Shown: one piece after another, positions 13,560 to 26,700 of the stretch
How positions within the stretch are numbered: position 1 is the stretch's first letter
Layout: each line of letters begins with the position of its first letter
Source of the DNA: Silene latifolia
Lineage: Eukaryota > Streptophyta > Magnoliopsida > Caryophyllales > Caryophyllaceae
Direction: 5' to 3'
Length of the DNA: 64,000 nt
Assembly: GCF_048544455.1 (NCBI RefSeq)
Contig: NC_133534.1
Location: 223,104,292 to 223,168,291, forward strand
The notes under the pieces: generated by a model
What the model saw: only the letters and a program-made list of their open reading frames with translations
Database searches by the model: none
Told to the model about the DNA's origin: nothing
Translations under genes and position numbers: made by a program

Positions 13560-16500
13560 CATCTAATAAGACTTAGTTCTTTATTTATTTGATTGACATA
13601 AATTTTGCTAGTACCATTTCGTCAATATTAGAAACCGATGATGGTTTTCATCTTTGTATGCGATACATAGAATGATTAGAATATGACGACTAGCAACAAT
13701 GATGTTGAGAGATAGAGTCATTGTGTAATCAATCTAGTTTTGGGTTTATAGTTGTACTTAATTATGACTATTAAGTGCATAAACTCTAAATAAGAATATA
13801 AACTTGTTAAAGATACAAAAGAGGTTTCACTTTTGTGACCTTATACACCATAATTGATGTATGGCTAGCCCATTATCAAGGTGTTTATATTATAAACCAA
13901 ACATAAATGATATATCATGAAAATGATGAAAGACTCAAATTGGTAACCTAAGATTAAACCTTAGATTTTGGAATGATGAACGCAAAGAGTTATCGAGTAC
14001 TCTTGAAACCATTAGATCTTATGGTATATGCGTATCTTGTATTCAAAGCAAGATGTCTCGTGCCTTTTTGGTTGAAAAGGAGATCGAGGTTGTAAATCAT
14101 TAATCCAAAATAGGTTGATCATTTTCTTTTACCAACGATTTAAGTTGACGCTAATGTGTTCACTTAATAAGGTAAATAGAGAAATCTTTGAAGAAGTTTA
14201 AAGAGTTCAAGGAATCACGATTTAGTCGTGATGGGATTATAAGCCAAAGGAAATGTGATATAGTATCACAAGTTAATCTCTCTTAGCACGCATTATGGAA
14301 TAATGTGTGGTTGGATAAGAAATCAAACGCTATTCGATATGGTTTGGACTTCAATCAAGTTACTTTGAGTTACTTGATCCTTTTGGGGAATTTATCATTT
14401 TGTCTAAATTATTTTCCACTAAATCATATGAGATATGAAATGGTAATCTACCATATTTGTAAGTTTTCACAAGAAACAAATGCTCATTTTTCCCTTTCAA
14501 TTATCACGAGAACGACGGGTTTGCGGCTCGTAAAGCTGTCTTTCTAAAATACAAGTTTATTTCTAGAAGACAGAGTGGGAGAAATTATTCAAGAGCCACA
14601 AAGAATGCCACAAAGAAAGTTATGTCACAAGAAACTGGTCTTTCTTGACTACATGAGACGTTTTGTGTAAGGCGTTGTTTCTTCAAAACCTAGGAGGTTA
14701 AAGCCATCACTTGTTGAAGATGATGAATTAGTGTTACTTTTAAGAAAGTAAAGAGCTTAAAGTAAAGAGCTTACAACTTACAAAGAAATCGTTTGATTCA
14801 AGTTGATTACTTCTAGAAAGTAATGAACATATGACTTACATGAGAGTGTTTATAGTCACAACTCAATACAAGGCTTATAGCCATGAAAATCCGAAACAAA
14901 AGGCTTGATTAGTGACAAAAGATTTTGCACTAATAAAGAGAAATTTCAAAGCTTGATTGGTTGCAAAGGGTTTTGCACTAATTGAAATGCTTAAAGTCTA
15001 TTTGGATCTTCTTAGGAATTGTGTTTCATTATTATGAAATACATAGCGAGTGAATCTAAAACCCAATTCTTCAATTAGAAGGAATGTATTCAATACATGT
15101 CTTAAGTTTTGAAGATTCTTGCAATCCTAAGATAATGTGGAACTTAAGAAAGGGTCTTAAGTAGGACATCAATGAGTTGGAATCAACATTTTGATCATGA
15201 AAACATTTCTCGATAAGTCGAGAAGTTGTGGTTATACATGAAGTTTAGTGGGAGTTACGGAAATTTTAATTAGTCTTATATGTGGATGACATATTGATCA
15301 TTGAGAATGATTTAAGACTTTTGGAGTATTATAATACATCTTTAATATCCGGATTTATGAAGATAAATCCACATGATATTAGCGTCAATAAGAAGTTTTA
15401 CGTTGATAAGATTCATGACTAGTTCAATTAAATTGAACATATTTGATTGATTTCATTTGCTTCCGTTGCCGGATCAATTAAATGAGTAATGATGTATAAC
15501 ACTTCATATACTTTGAGTATGATGAATTGTTTTCAAAATCGAATTTAAGTAATCTTTACCAAGTAAGCCATAAAGATTACTCTTAAGTGCTTGCAAAAGC
15601 ATTAAGGATATAATGCAAAGTGTTTATGATGCAATTTTTGTGTAAGGGTGTTACACAAATGACAATTGACAATTGAGATTGCGTATGGTTTCCGACAAAA
15701 CCATAATCAAAACACATCAGGATGGTTAAGATACCATTGTGGTTATGTTATTTAAGAAATAGATTTTCTAGAATCGTTCTAGGCAATAAAGAACAATGAG
15801 AAATATTTACAACGGAAATTGAGTACACTTGCAATCATGGGATGTGCAAGAAGGATGAGTCCCGAACACTGTGAAAACAGTGGGAGCTATTCTAAGGCTA
15901 GAAGGTCTATGTCTTGATTGGATCTCGACACGTACTCATAAAGTTTTGTAACGCAAATGTATACATTACAAAGTAAAACGAGTATGTAGTAAGGTTGAGT
16001 AAAGTACAAGAAGTTGATAAAACCTACTAACCAAAGCTTTCTCATAGGCTCAACATGATGAGTCATGTCATTTCAATTGAATTGAAATGAACAACTACAT
16101 ACAAGATCAAATTAGATTATAGAACATGAAATAGTAATCAGGCATTGACTATTCATATGTGATAATCGCATTTGTCGTTCGAGTTTTTACTTTAAAAAAC
16201 TCCTTTTATACTTTGTTACATCCAAACGGGTTGTAGAGACAACATTGAACCCCGTTAAAGTGAACACGGATTAGCATTGTATTCGCCCATAGTCACTTGT
16301 ATGAGGTGACGTCTCGAAGTGACTAGAGTGTGATGCGATTGATGGCAAGTTCAAGTGCCATAGAGTCATGTGAGATGACTAGTCGATCACATAGGCAGAC
16401 TGTTAGGAACACTCTGTCGGGCAGTGACCGCTTATAGAGTTCTGGCAAATTTATATAGCCTGGTCGTGGCGAGAGCTACTATAGTATTCTAATGAGTCGA

Positions 16501-16917
16501 TTCTTTTGACTAAAGACTGTTCACCTAAGATGGCACAGTTTCAGATTAACTTTGATTTGTGTTACTACGACCTTCGTAAATGGGGTCAAATGGGCATATT
16601 TTGGGTTATGATGGTTGTGGCTAGTCGAAGGGAATAAGTGCGATAGGAATTGTCCACCCCCTTGTCAGGGTTAAAACAATATCTCAGGGCCACTCGAGGA
16701 GTAATGAATTGGAAATGCGTGGCCACGCTCGGAAGGTATCCATGGTGGATAAATTCCGGTCAATCAGTTATTCTTCAGATCGAGGAAACCACTCTCGATA
16801 AGATCACTTGCAAGTCCGACCCGAAAGACACCTTGCATTATTGAGTGGGAGATAGTAATAGGACAAGAGAATTGGTGACGCACACTTGTCGAGGACAAGT
16901 GGGAGATTGTTGGGAAA

Positions 16918-18196
16918 TGTGTCCTCAACAATAGTGCGATCACATGATTTAAATATCATTATTAAATCTCATATGAAGAATACGTAAGGGATGATTCAAT
17001 TATATAGTCAACTGATCAATATTAATCGGTAACGATTGGCTTGCTAGAGTTTAATGTTACTGTCGTGGGACGGTGGTGGTCAGTTGATCCCTTAAGGTCA
17101 CATCTAAAGGATAATGCCTTTATCTATAAAGTTGATTAATTGTATGACGATGCAAGTTGATCAATTCCTTAAAATTGAACAATTCGATTTGTGAGAGAGA
17201 ATAAATATCTTATTGTAATGGGATTAAATAAGATTTATTTTAGTAATAAAATGCTTTGTTACTAAAATTATTTATTGTTTGAGAAACAATAGAAATAAGA
17301 ATGAATGGTTAATTATAATTACAAGATATTATGAATTATAATTACATGACCCATTTTATTTATGTGATCAAGTATCACTAGTCAAATTAGTGGATGTAAT
17401 TTAATTAATTCATAAAATGATATTTATGTGATAAATATGCATTAAAATTAATTAATAACATGTAGCATACTACATGTGACATATTGTGTGACAAATGACA
17501 AATTGACAAAAATAAAATGGTAGTCCATTTTATAGAAGTGGACTAAATATTGTGGGTGGTAAGTTTTAGTGGGTGATTATTTTATGTGATAAGAATAAAT
17601 TAATAAAACTTACTCTACCTATTCTTACACACCTATAATATTGAGAAAAGCAAAAGGAAAAGAGATTATGCCATTTTTGGCACTACCAACCGTGACACTC
17701 CCTTTGTGTGGAGGGGTTGTTGGTTATTATTTATCATTCTTACACCACCATTCATTTCTTATGCATACTCTCCCTCTCTCATATATTCATCCTCTTCTTC
17801 ATCAAAAAGATGAGTTTTTTATTCAAATTGTTCTAAAAAGATTACTAAAATTATTAATGTAATATATGAGTGTTAGTAATCAATTTTAAGGTAAACTACT
17901 AAACTAATATCTAGTTAATATTATTTAATGGGGATAAGGGATAGTCTTGGGTGCAATCAAGAGGAGAATCTCTACTTTGAGATTTTGAATGTTCATCCAT
18001 TATTGGAAAGCTCAAGAACTAACAAGAAGGAGATCTTGTTGGTACCCATATGATGACCGAAATTTATATGGTGAGAAAACGATTTCTTCTCTAATTTTAT
18101 TATTGTTTGCATGCATAACATTTGTTATTAATTTTATGACTAAATTAATTAGAACATATATGAATATGTTAAATAAAGAGATCTATATTTCTAACA
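16918..18196 (+). repeat. 3' LTR of nested copia element
   Basis: 1279 bases, directly behind the purine-rich GACAAGTGGGAGATT and in front of the AAATG target duplication. Confidence 0.9.
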
Positions 18197-21100
18197 AAAT
18201 GTTAATGTAATTTTATCGACCAAGAGTTCTAAAAGTAGAATCGATTAAAGAGTTAATCCACCGAGTTATATTGATAAGGGATGTATCGGCCACACCGTGC
18301 CCAAGTTAATATGAATTTGGATCTTGGAATCATTTATCATAGTTGGGTAGAGGTCACTATGTAAATGCTATACTTGTTTACAAGTATTATTATAACGATA
18401 AATGTTTTGTTTTCATTATTCCGTTGACGTATTGTTCTATTTCTTTACCACAATTCATATACGATATCATTTCGTTTTTTGATTCAAATCTCCATTAAAA
18501 TATCGTAACTAAAGACAAATATGAATTTGCTTCTAAAACCTCAAATGAACCATTGTTAAGGATCTCTTGTAAAGAGTATAGATATAAGTTATTCATTATC
18601 AAACAGATTTTTGATTCTTGACTAACACATCTACTTACAATGGATTGTTTTTCATATACTTAATTGAATTAAGTACCTTAAAGCGATAAATTGTTTTGGT
18701 AATTAGATTTGTTGGAATTCGTAATTGACCAAAATATCGCAACCACTTCAATGAAATTTTTAAGACTAAAACGGACAAATGAAGAGTAATCTTCATGAAT
18801 TCAATTTTGCTTCTCAAAGCAAAGACTCATTGAAATGAGTGGGAGCATTCTCTTAAACCGTTAAGATGAGAATGAGGTTCAAGAAGTAAAGATTATAATG
18901 GAATTGATACAAGGTAATGTTAAAGATAAAGTTGTTGAGAATGACGATACTAAACCTATTAATCCCGACCGATAAAGTTTCCATTGTCTTAAATGTTGGA
19001 CACGAGAAAGGAAACTACCCTAAATTATTGAAGAATCAACAAGTTAGTTGTGGGACATCTTATGCGACCTTCTTCTTTAAATGTTTATTTGATTAAACAT
19101 AAATTTTGCTAGTACCACTTCATCAATATTAGAAACCAGTGGAGGTTTTCATCATTGTATTCGACACATAAGATGATTAGAATATGAGGACTAGAAACAA
19201 TAATGTCGAGAGATAGAGTAATTGTGTACTCAATCTAGTTTTTGGATTTAAAGTTGTACTTAATTGTGACTATTAAGTGCATAAACTCTAAATAAGAATA
19301 TAAACTTATTAAGATACAAAAGAGGTTTTCACTTTTGTGACCCTATACACCACAATTTGATGAATGGCTAGCCCATTATCAAGGTGATAATATTCTAAAC
19401 CAAACTAGAATGATATATCATGAAGATGATGCAAGACTCAAATTGGTAACCCAAGATTAAACCTTAAATTCCGGAATAATGAACGCAAAGAGTTATCGAG
19501 TACTCTTGAAACCATTAGATTGTTACTGGTATATGCGTATCTTGTATTCAAAGCAAGTTGTCTCGTACCTTTTGGTTGAAAAGGAGATCGAGGTTGTAAA
19601 TCATCGATTCAAAATAGGTTGATCATTTTCTTTTACCAACGATTTAAGTTGACACTAATATGTTCACTTAATAAGGTAAATAGAAAAATCTTTGAAGAAG
19701 TTTAAAGAGTTCAAGGAATCACGATTTAGTCGTGATGGGATTATCAAAGTGAAGACTTTGATATAAGCCAAAGGAAATGTGATATAGTATCACAAGTTAA
19801 TCTCTCTTAGCACGCATTATGAAATAATGTGTGGTTGGATAAGAAATCAAACGCTATTCGATATGGTTTGGACTTCAATCAAGTTACTTTGAGTTACTTG
19901 ATCCTTTTGGGGATTTTATCATTTTTGTCTAAATTATTTTTCCACTAAATCGAATCATATGAGATATGAAATGGTAAGGGTACCATGTTTGTAAATTTTC
20001 ACAAGAAACAAATGCTCATTTTTCCCTTTTCAATTATCACGAGTACGACGGGTTTGCGGCTCGTGAAGCTGTCTTTCTAAAATACAAGTTTATTTCTAGA
20101 AGACAGAGTGGGAGAAATTATTCAAGAGCCACAAAGAATGCCACAGAGAATGTTATGAGAATGTTATGTCGCAAGAAACTGGTCTTTCTTGGCTACATGA
20201 GACGTTTTGTGTAAGACATTGTTTCTTCAAAACCTAGGAGGTTAAAATCGTCACTTGTTAAAAATGATGAATTCATGCTACTTTTAAGAAAGTAAAGAGC
20301 TTATAACTTACAAAAGAAATCGTTTGATTCAAGTTGATTACTTCTGGAAAGTAATGAACATATGACTTACATAAGAGTGTTTAAGTCACAACTCAATACA
20401 AGGCTTAGAGCCATGAAAATTCGAAACAAAAGGGCTTAATTAGTGACAAAGGGTTTTGCACTAATAAAGAGAGATTTCAAAGCAAGATTGGTTGCAAAGG
20501 GTTTTGCACTAATTGAAATGCTTAAGTCTATTTGGATCTTCTTAGGGATTGTGTTTCATTATGAGGATACGCATACAGCATGTGAATCTAAAACCCACTT
20601 CTTCAAAAGAAGGAATGTATTCAATACATGTCATGAGTTTTATAGATTCTTGCAATCCTAAGATAATGTGCAACTTAAGAGATGGTCTTAAGTAGGATAT
20701 CAATGAGTTAGAATCAATGTTTTGATCATGTTATAAAACTTTTCTCGATAAGTCGAGAAGTTGTGTTTATACATGGAGTTTAGTGGGAGTTACGGAAATT
20801 TTTATTAGTCTTATATGTGGATGACATATTGATCATTGCGAGTGATTTAAGACTTTTGGAGTATTATAATACATCTTGAATATCCGGTTTTATGAAGATA
20901 AATCCACATGATATTAGCGTCAATAAGAAGTCTTATGTTAATAAGATTCATAACTAGTTCAATTAAATTGAACATATTTGATTGATTTCATTTGCTTCCG
21001 CTGCCGGATCAATTAAATGAGTAATGATGTATAACACTTCATATACTTTGAGTATGATGAGTTGTTCTCAAAATCGAATTTAAGTAATCTTTACCAAGTA

Positions 21101-22383
21101 AGCCATAAAGATTACTCTTAAGTACTTGCAGAAGCATTAAGGAAGTAAAGCAAAGTGTTTATGATGCAATTTTGTGTAAGGGTGTTACACAAGTGATAAT
21201 TGACAATTGAGATTGCACATGGTTTCTGACAAAACCATAATCAAAACACATTAGGATGGTTAAGATACCATTGTGGCTATGTTAATTAAGAAGTAGATTT
21301 TCTAGAATCGTTCTAGGCAATAAAGAACAATGAGAAATGTTTACAACGGAAATTGAGTACACTTGCAATCATGAGAGGTGCAAGAAGGATGAGTCCCGCA
21401 CACTGTGAAAACAGTGGGAGCTATTCTAAGGCTAGAGGGCCTATGTCTTGATTGGATCTCGACACGTACTCAGAAAGTTTTATAATGCAAATGTATACAT
21501 TACAAAGGAAAACGAGTATGTAGTAAGGTTGAGTAAGGTACAAGAAGTTGATAAAACCTACTAACCAAAGCCTTCTCATAGGCTTAACATGATGAGTCGT
21601 GTCATTTCAATTGAATTGAAATGAACAACTACATACAAGATCAAATTAGATTATAGAACATGAAATAGTAATCAGGTATTGACTATTCATATGTGATAAT
21701 CACATTAGGTTGTAGAGACAACATTGAACCCCGTTAAAGTGAACACGGATTAACATTGTATTCGCCCATAGTCACTTGTATGAGGTGACGTCTCGAAGTG
21801 ACTAGAGTGTGATGCGATTGATAGCAAGTTCAAGTGCCATAGAGTCATGTGAGATGACTAGTCGATCACATAGGCAGACTGTTAGGAACACTTTTGTCGG
21901 GCAGTGACTGCTTATAGAGTTCTGGCAAATTCATAAAGCTTGGTCGTGGCGAGAGCTACTATAGTATTCTAATGAGTCGATTCTTTTGACTAAAGACTGT
22001 TCGCCTAAGATGGCACAGTTTCAGATTAACTTTGATTTGTGTTACTACGACCTTCGTAAATGGGGTCAAATGGGCATATTTTGGGTTATGATGGTTGTGG
22101 CTAGTCGAAGGGAATAAGTGCGATAGGAATTGTCCACCCCCTTGTCAGGGTTAAAACAATATCTCAGGGCCACTCGAGGATTAATGAACTGGAAATGCGT
22201 GGCCACGCTCGGAAGGTATCTATGATAGATAAATCCGGTCAATCAGTTATTCTCCAGATCGAGGAAATCACTCTCGATATGATCACTTGCAAGTACGACC
22301 CGAAAGACACCTTGCATTGAGTGGGAGATAGTAATAGGATAAGAGAATTGGTGACGCACACTTGTCGAGGACAAGTGGGAGAT

Positions 22384-23695
22384 TGTTGGGAAATGTGTCC
22401 TCAACAACAGTGCAATCACATGATTTAAATATCATTATTAAATCTCATTACAAGAATACGGAAGGGATGATACATTATATATATAGTCAACTGGTCCACA
22501 CATATCGGTAATGATTGGCTGGCTAGAGTTTGACATTCTTTGTCGTGCGATGGTGGTGACCAGTTGATCCTTGAGGTCACACCTAAAGGACGATTCCCTT
22601 AATTGAAAAGGTTAATTAATTGTATACCGATACAGATTAATTAATTCCTTAAAATTGAACAAATTATCATAAGAGAGAAAAATGACATCTTATTCTAATG
22701 TGATTAAATGAGATTTTATTTAGTAATTTAAGAAGTTATATTACTAAAATTAATCGGTGTTTGCGAAACACGCGAGATGAGAATGATAAGTTAGTTATAA
22801 TTACAAGATATTGTGAATTATACTAACTAGTAATTAAATGACCATTTTATGAGAAAGTAATTTTATATTACTAGTCAATTGTTAAATGTGATTTATTTAA
22901 TTTGTAAATGATATTTAATTTGTTAAATATGCATTTTAAATTAAAACATGACATAAGACATGTCACATGTCTCATGACATACAATTGTACAATTGACAAA
23001 AATAAAATGGACTCCATATTACACTACATAAACCGAAATTGGTGGGCATTGTGAGATGTTTTGTCTTTTTCCATTTGTCTTATTCATTTGTCCAAATTGC
23101 ATGATAGTGACATGACAATGCAAAAGACTTACACCTATTTGTCTGTTGAAGACAAAAAGAAAAATAATTATGGTCTATGCAAGCATGAGGCCACCGGTTT
23201 TTGAGAGAACAATAAGAGAGTTTTCTCACATATTATTATTCATTCTAATATGACATGCAAAAAGTTCATGTATTTTTCCTCTCTTCTCTCTCTTTAATCT
23301 TCATCAAAAAGATGAGTTTTTGATCCAAATTTGTTCTAAAAGATTACTAAAATTATTAATGTAATATATGAGTATTAGTAATCAATTTTAAGGTATACCA
23401 CATTACAAATATCTAGTTTATATTAGTTTGTGGGATTAAGGAATAGTTTTGGGTGCTACTAATTGGAGGGACTCTATTTTGAGGTCATGTATGTTCATCC
23501 AGTATTGGAAAGCTCAAGAACTAACAAGAAGGAGATCTTGTTGGTGCCCATTTGACCGAAATTCATATGGTGAGAAAATGATTTCTTCACTTATTTATTT
23601 TAGTTTGCATGCATAAGATCTAGAATTTATTTTATGACTAAATAAATTTGAAACATATAAGAATATGTTGTATAATGAGGTATAGATTTCCAACA
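22384..23695 (+). repeat. 3' LTR of outer copia element
   Basis: 1312 bases, nearly identical to 4872-6182, ending TTTCCAACA before the CTATC target duplication. Confidence 0.9.
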
Positions 23696-23854
23696 CTATC
23701 AAATTAACAATTTCTAAAACCAAACTCAACTCTACACTATGCAATTAAGAATAGTAGTATAGCATAAGCAATGGTCGAACCCAAGAGAAGGTCTAACAAC
23801 AAAAACTTGATTAGCGACCTAGTATTTGGCCTATCAAATTTTGGCGCCAAAATT
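23696..23854. mobile_element. Athila-like LTR remnants ending in a head-to-head LTR/PBS palindrome
   Basis: From 23696 the interrupted Athila-like LTR resumes, and about 100 bases match the beginning of the LTRs at 23855 and 25099. At about 23805-23880 two LTR edges face each other. An LTR edge ending GGCCTATCA with AATTTTGGCGCC runs into GGCGCCAAAATT and a second LTR edge TGGCAAGCC on the other strand. The arms are about 35 bases long with a few mismatches, centred on the GGCGCC at 23843-23848. GGCGCC is also the start of the Athila/Tat primer binding site. Confidence 0.65.
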
Positions 23855-24151
23855 TGGCAAGCCAAATACTAGGTCGCTAAATACTAGAATTAAGCTACCA
23901 AATTAACAATTTATAAACCAAACTATATTCTAGATTACTCCAATTGATAAAGCAATATAGTGCAAGTAAGGGTCGATCCCAAGAGAAGGTCTTTTAAGCT
24001 AATTACTTGAATTGTAAACTATTGAATACTAATGACAAGTGTATAAACAAACAATGGTTATCAACAATGACAAACAATAGATGAACATAGATAAGGGGGG
24101 GGGGGGGTGTTGAGTTGATTGGTAACATGAAAACAAAGTAAAATTGCAATC
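23855..24151 (-). mobile_element. Partial Athila-type LTR (first ~297 bases)
   Basis: This stretch is almost identical to 25099-25395, including the edge TGGCAAGCC and the run of G at about 24097. It stops at 24151 and abuts the cis-prenyltransferase exon. It is an incomplete LTR copy. Confidence 0.75.
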
Positions 24152-24153
24152 AG

Positions 24154-24372
24154 GAGTAATTTGTATATGTCAATAGCACCAGAGCCTGATATAGTGATCA
24201 GGAGTTCGGGTGCAACTCGACTGAGTAATTTTCTTCTTTGGCAGACACAAAGTTGCCTATTGTATTGTCCAGCAGTGTTGTGGCCGGAGCTTCGGTTAAG
24301 GCATTTGGTGTGGGCTGTGCTCAAGTTCCAGAGGTGGTACTACTACTTGGACAAAAAAAGGCAGGAGTTATA
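24154..24372 (+). pseudogene. Last exon of a cis-prenyltransferase (dehydrodolichyl diphosphate synthase type)
   Basis: The frame through 24161-24372 encodes LYMSIAPEPD, then IVIRSSGATRLSNFLLWQ, then WPELRLRHLVWAVLKFQR and a Lys-rich tail with a stop. This matches the C-terminal region of plant cis-prenyltransferases, ER or plastid enzymes that add isopentenyl units in cis to make dolichol-type lipids. The family usually has RTSGE where this has RSSGA, so a conserved acidic residue is replaced by Ala. The exon is preceded by a possible acceptor (caatcag at 24147-24153), at which the LTR fragment also ends. No other exon of the gene is found in the window. It is either the last exon of a gene whose upstream part has been displaced or lost through retroelement insertion, or a captured gene piece. 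The former seems likelier, because unlike sequence continues downstream as if it were native 3' flank. Confidence 0.7.
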
Positions 24373-25098
24373 ACTTTACTACTGATATATAGAAAGCAAT
24401 AATGGTAGCTTGCAAAAATAAGATTATACATACATGTTGAAATAATATGAAGTTGTGCATTTTTTTTCTTAATAACTATTAAGGCACAAACGCAAAGCGA
24501 GTATAAACTATTTATTGGATCAAAGAGTTGTCAAATTGAATTCCTGATCATTTATTTTCCCATATAAGCTTTCTTGTTATTACCATTATTATATCAAATG
24601 TAGATGTATCATTATATTTAGCTCATGTCTAATGTGTGAGCTTAGTTGTTGTTTGTGATAATGTGATGTTAAATCGACTTCTGAATGTACTTAAATGTGT
24701 TAATCTCTCTAGATTGATCTTATTCTGTTTGACGAGGGGTAAAAGTAGTCATAAATAAACAATGAGAATATTAATGCTGACTAGTTTTTGAACTCGTACC
24801 ATGAGTATCACCTCATATCCATCACAAATTTTCATTATAGACGGACACTATCTGTCTATACGTATAGACGGATACCATTTTCCCTCAAAAAATACTCATT
24901 TGCCATAAAGTGGGAAGCACATGGGGATGCCTCCACCTTGTCCTCCCTACCCATTTTATTAGAGGTCTTTACCCGTCTGTTCGTCTCATCCGTCTATACC
25001 AAGACCTATTGCATATCCATTGATTTTACTAGTTTCTTTTGGCTGAAATCAGTAAACAGGTATTCTCACGCTTTTTGTGAAAAAAAAAAGAAAACACT
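24373..25098. other. 3' flank of the cis-prenyltransferase exon with a MITE-like repeat
   Basis: AT-rich sequence with no gene. It contains a likely MITE at 24836-24998 with inverted ends TATAGACGGA and TCCGTCTATA. It continues without an obvious break across the solo LTR at 25099 into 26585, as judged from the ACACT target duplication. Confidence 0.5.
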
Positions 25099-26579
25099 TG
25101 GCAAGCCAAATACTAGGTCGCTAAATACTAGAATTAAGCTACCAAATTAACAATTTATAAACCAAACTATACTCTAGATTACTCCAATTGATAAAGCAAT
25201 ATAGTGCAAGTAAGGGTCGATCCCAAGAGAAGGTCTTTTAAGCTAATTACTTGAATTGTAAACTATTGAATACTAATGACAAGTGTATAAACAAACAATG
25301 GTTATCAACAATGACAAACAATAGATGAACATAGATAAAGGGGGGGTTTTGAGTTGATTGGTAACATGAAAACAAAGTAAAATTGCAATCTTTTTCTAAC
25401 AAGCAATATGACAAACACTTGGTGAGTAAGAAAATTCAATATTAAAGAGGACTTGGTGTAACAAGGCTCAACAACTACTTCCTAAGCATAAAGATCCTCT
25501 CTTTTCCTTCCCTCAACAATTACTCAACTACTAATGTAAGATAATGACTACTTACTCCTAAGCTAGAGTAGTTGGTCCTACTAATATGGTCACCCAATTG
25601 AAAACCACAACAAGGTTTGCATAAAAGAGCATTAAGAACAAAAGCCAAACAAAAGTACCAAGATTAATCATTTAGGAGGCTTAATCCAACTATCCCAAGG
25701 AGCAACATACAAGTTCCACTCACAAAGATACAAACTTTAATCTAACTTCATAAAGATGCAAGCTTGCTACAAGGATTGCAATAGTAAGATGATTAACATG
25801 CAAGATTCATGACTCCTAACATAGTAACATCCAACATAAACAATGAAATCAAGAAAACATGTAATAATTATTGAGGAAAGATTAAGAGGTTCTTATAAAC
25901 TTAAGGAGAGTAGTGTCTCACCAAATTACACCAAGAAAAAGGTCTAGCCTTCCATAACCATGGATGAATCCAAGAGTTGTGGAAAGATTGACATGAAAAT
26001 CCAACAAAAGCTTACAACTTTTACCCAAATACTAAATATTCTTCTCATACAAGTCTTTTGTGATTTGCCAATAATTAGGAGATTAGATGATAATAGGAGA
26101 GTTCAAAACATGGGGTATATATATGGCTGCATTCCTTTCTAGGTTAAGGACCGAGATGGGCCTTCAACTTCCACAAAACACGGTTCTTAAATTTCGCAAG
26201 ACAGAACAAACCGCAGGCTCCGGCCTGGACCGCAGGCTGCGGTTGGGGCCTGATGATTTTTTCTCATTTGCTTGTCGTCACCTTGATCCCCCTTTGTCTT
26301 GGTTCCGTTGGTAAAGGGTTCTAAACGATGAATCTATCCCGTTCCTTTAAGCTTCGGTCGGGACTTTGGAAGCTTGTCTCGACCTTGACTTGTTGACCGC
26401 TCGGCTTTGACCTTGGTTGACTTTTTAAGTTGACTTCGCGCCTTTGTATCCTATAAATCATAGCCAACTCAAGCAAGCAATCAAACCAAAACTTCCTTAT
26501 TTCAATGACAAACCACTCCATTTGGCCACTTAGATTACCTAACAACACTTAATTGACTCGACTCTATTTGACGCTATCA
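25099..26579 (-). mobile_element. Solo Athila-type LTR
   Basis: A 1481 bp unit starts TGGCAAGCCAAATACTAGG and ends TTTGACGCTATCA, flanked by the perfect 5 bp duplication ACACT (25094-25098 and 26580-26584). Length and terminal sequence fit an Athila-type LTR, and the first ~297 bases match 23855-24151. No internal region or second LTR is attached. It carries the GC-rich motif ccgcaggctccgg at about 26211-26245. Confidence 0.85.
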
Positions 26580-26700
26580 ACACTCAACCATAAGCGTTGT
26601 TTAAAATTCCAAAACTCATTCTTGTAGGTTATATAAGTTTCAAGTTTCAACCATTGTGTAATTAAAGAGATGGTATTTTAAAGGGGAACAACATAACAAA

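Larger units (their letters stand above)
8151..18196 (+). mobile_element. Ty1/copia element nested inside its own family member
   Basis: This fossil element has LTRs at 8151-9439 and 16918-18196 and a perfect target duplication AAATG (8146-8150 and 18197-18201). Its internal region is collinear with that of the outer element, including the same primer binding site, the YVDDIL trace at about 15277-15303 and the same polypurine tract, but the LTRs are clearly diverged from the outer ones. It therefore belongs to a sister subfamily. The two LTRs of this copy differ by only a few bases per hundred, so insertion is fairly recent. Coding capacity is lost to many breaks, and the pattern matches the outer copy. 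A solo LTR of another family is inserted at 12217. Confidence 0.9.
4872..23695 (+). mobile_element. Ty1/copia element (outer of a nested pair), Angela/Tork-like
   Basis: This fossil element is bounded by two LTRs of about 1.31 kb that begin TGTTGGGAAATGTG and end TTTCCAACA, with a perfect 5 bp target duplication CTATC. A site like AGCGGTATCATGAGC follows the 5' LTR as primer binding site, and the purine-rich GACAAGTGGGAGATT precedes the 3' LTR. LTR ends and polypurine tract resemble the plant Angela group (from memory). A copia reverse transcriptase trace is seen (LYVDDILII at about 20811-20837, and KARLVAKGF just upstream). No long coding frame remains, so it is heavily broken. Yet its two LTRs differ by only about one to two bases per hundred in the stretches compared, so insertion looks fairly recent. 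A relative is nested inside at 8151-18196. Confidence 0.9.

Noticed and set aside
8884-17862. Two nearly identical 73-codon frames at 8884 and 17641, which might look like a conserved gene pair
   Set aside because: They lie at the same place in the two LTRs of one element and are alike only because the LTRs are.
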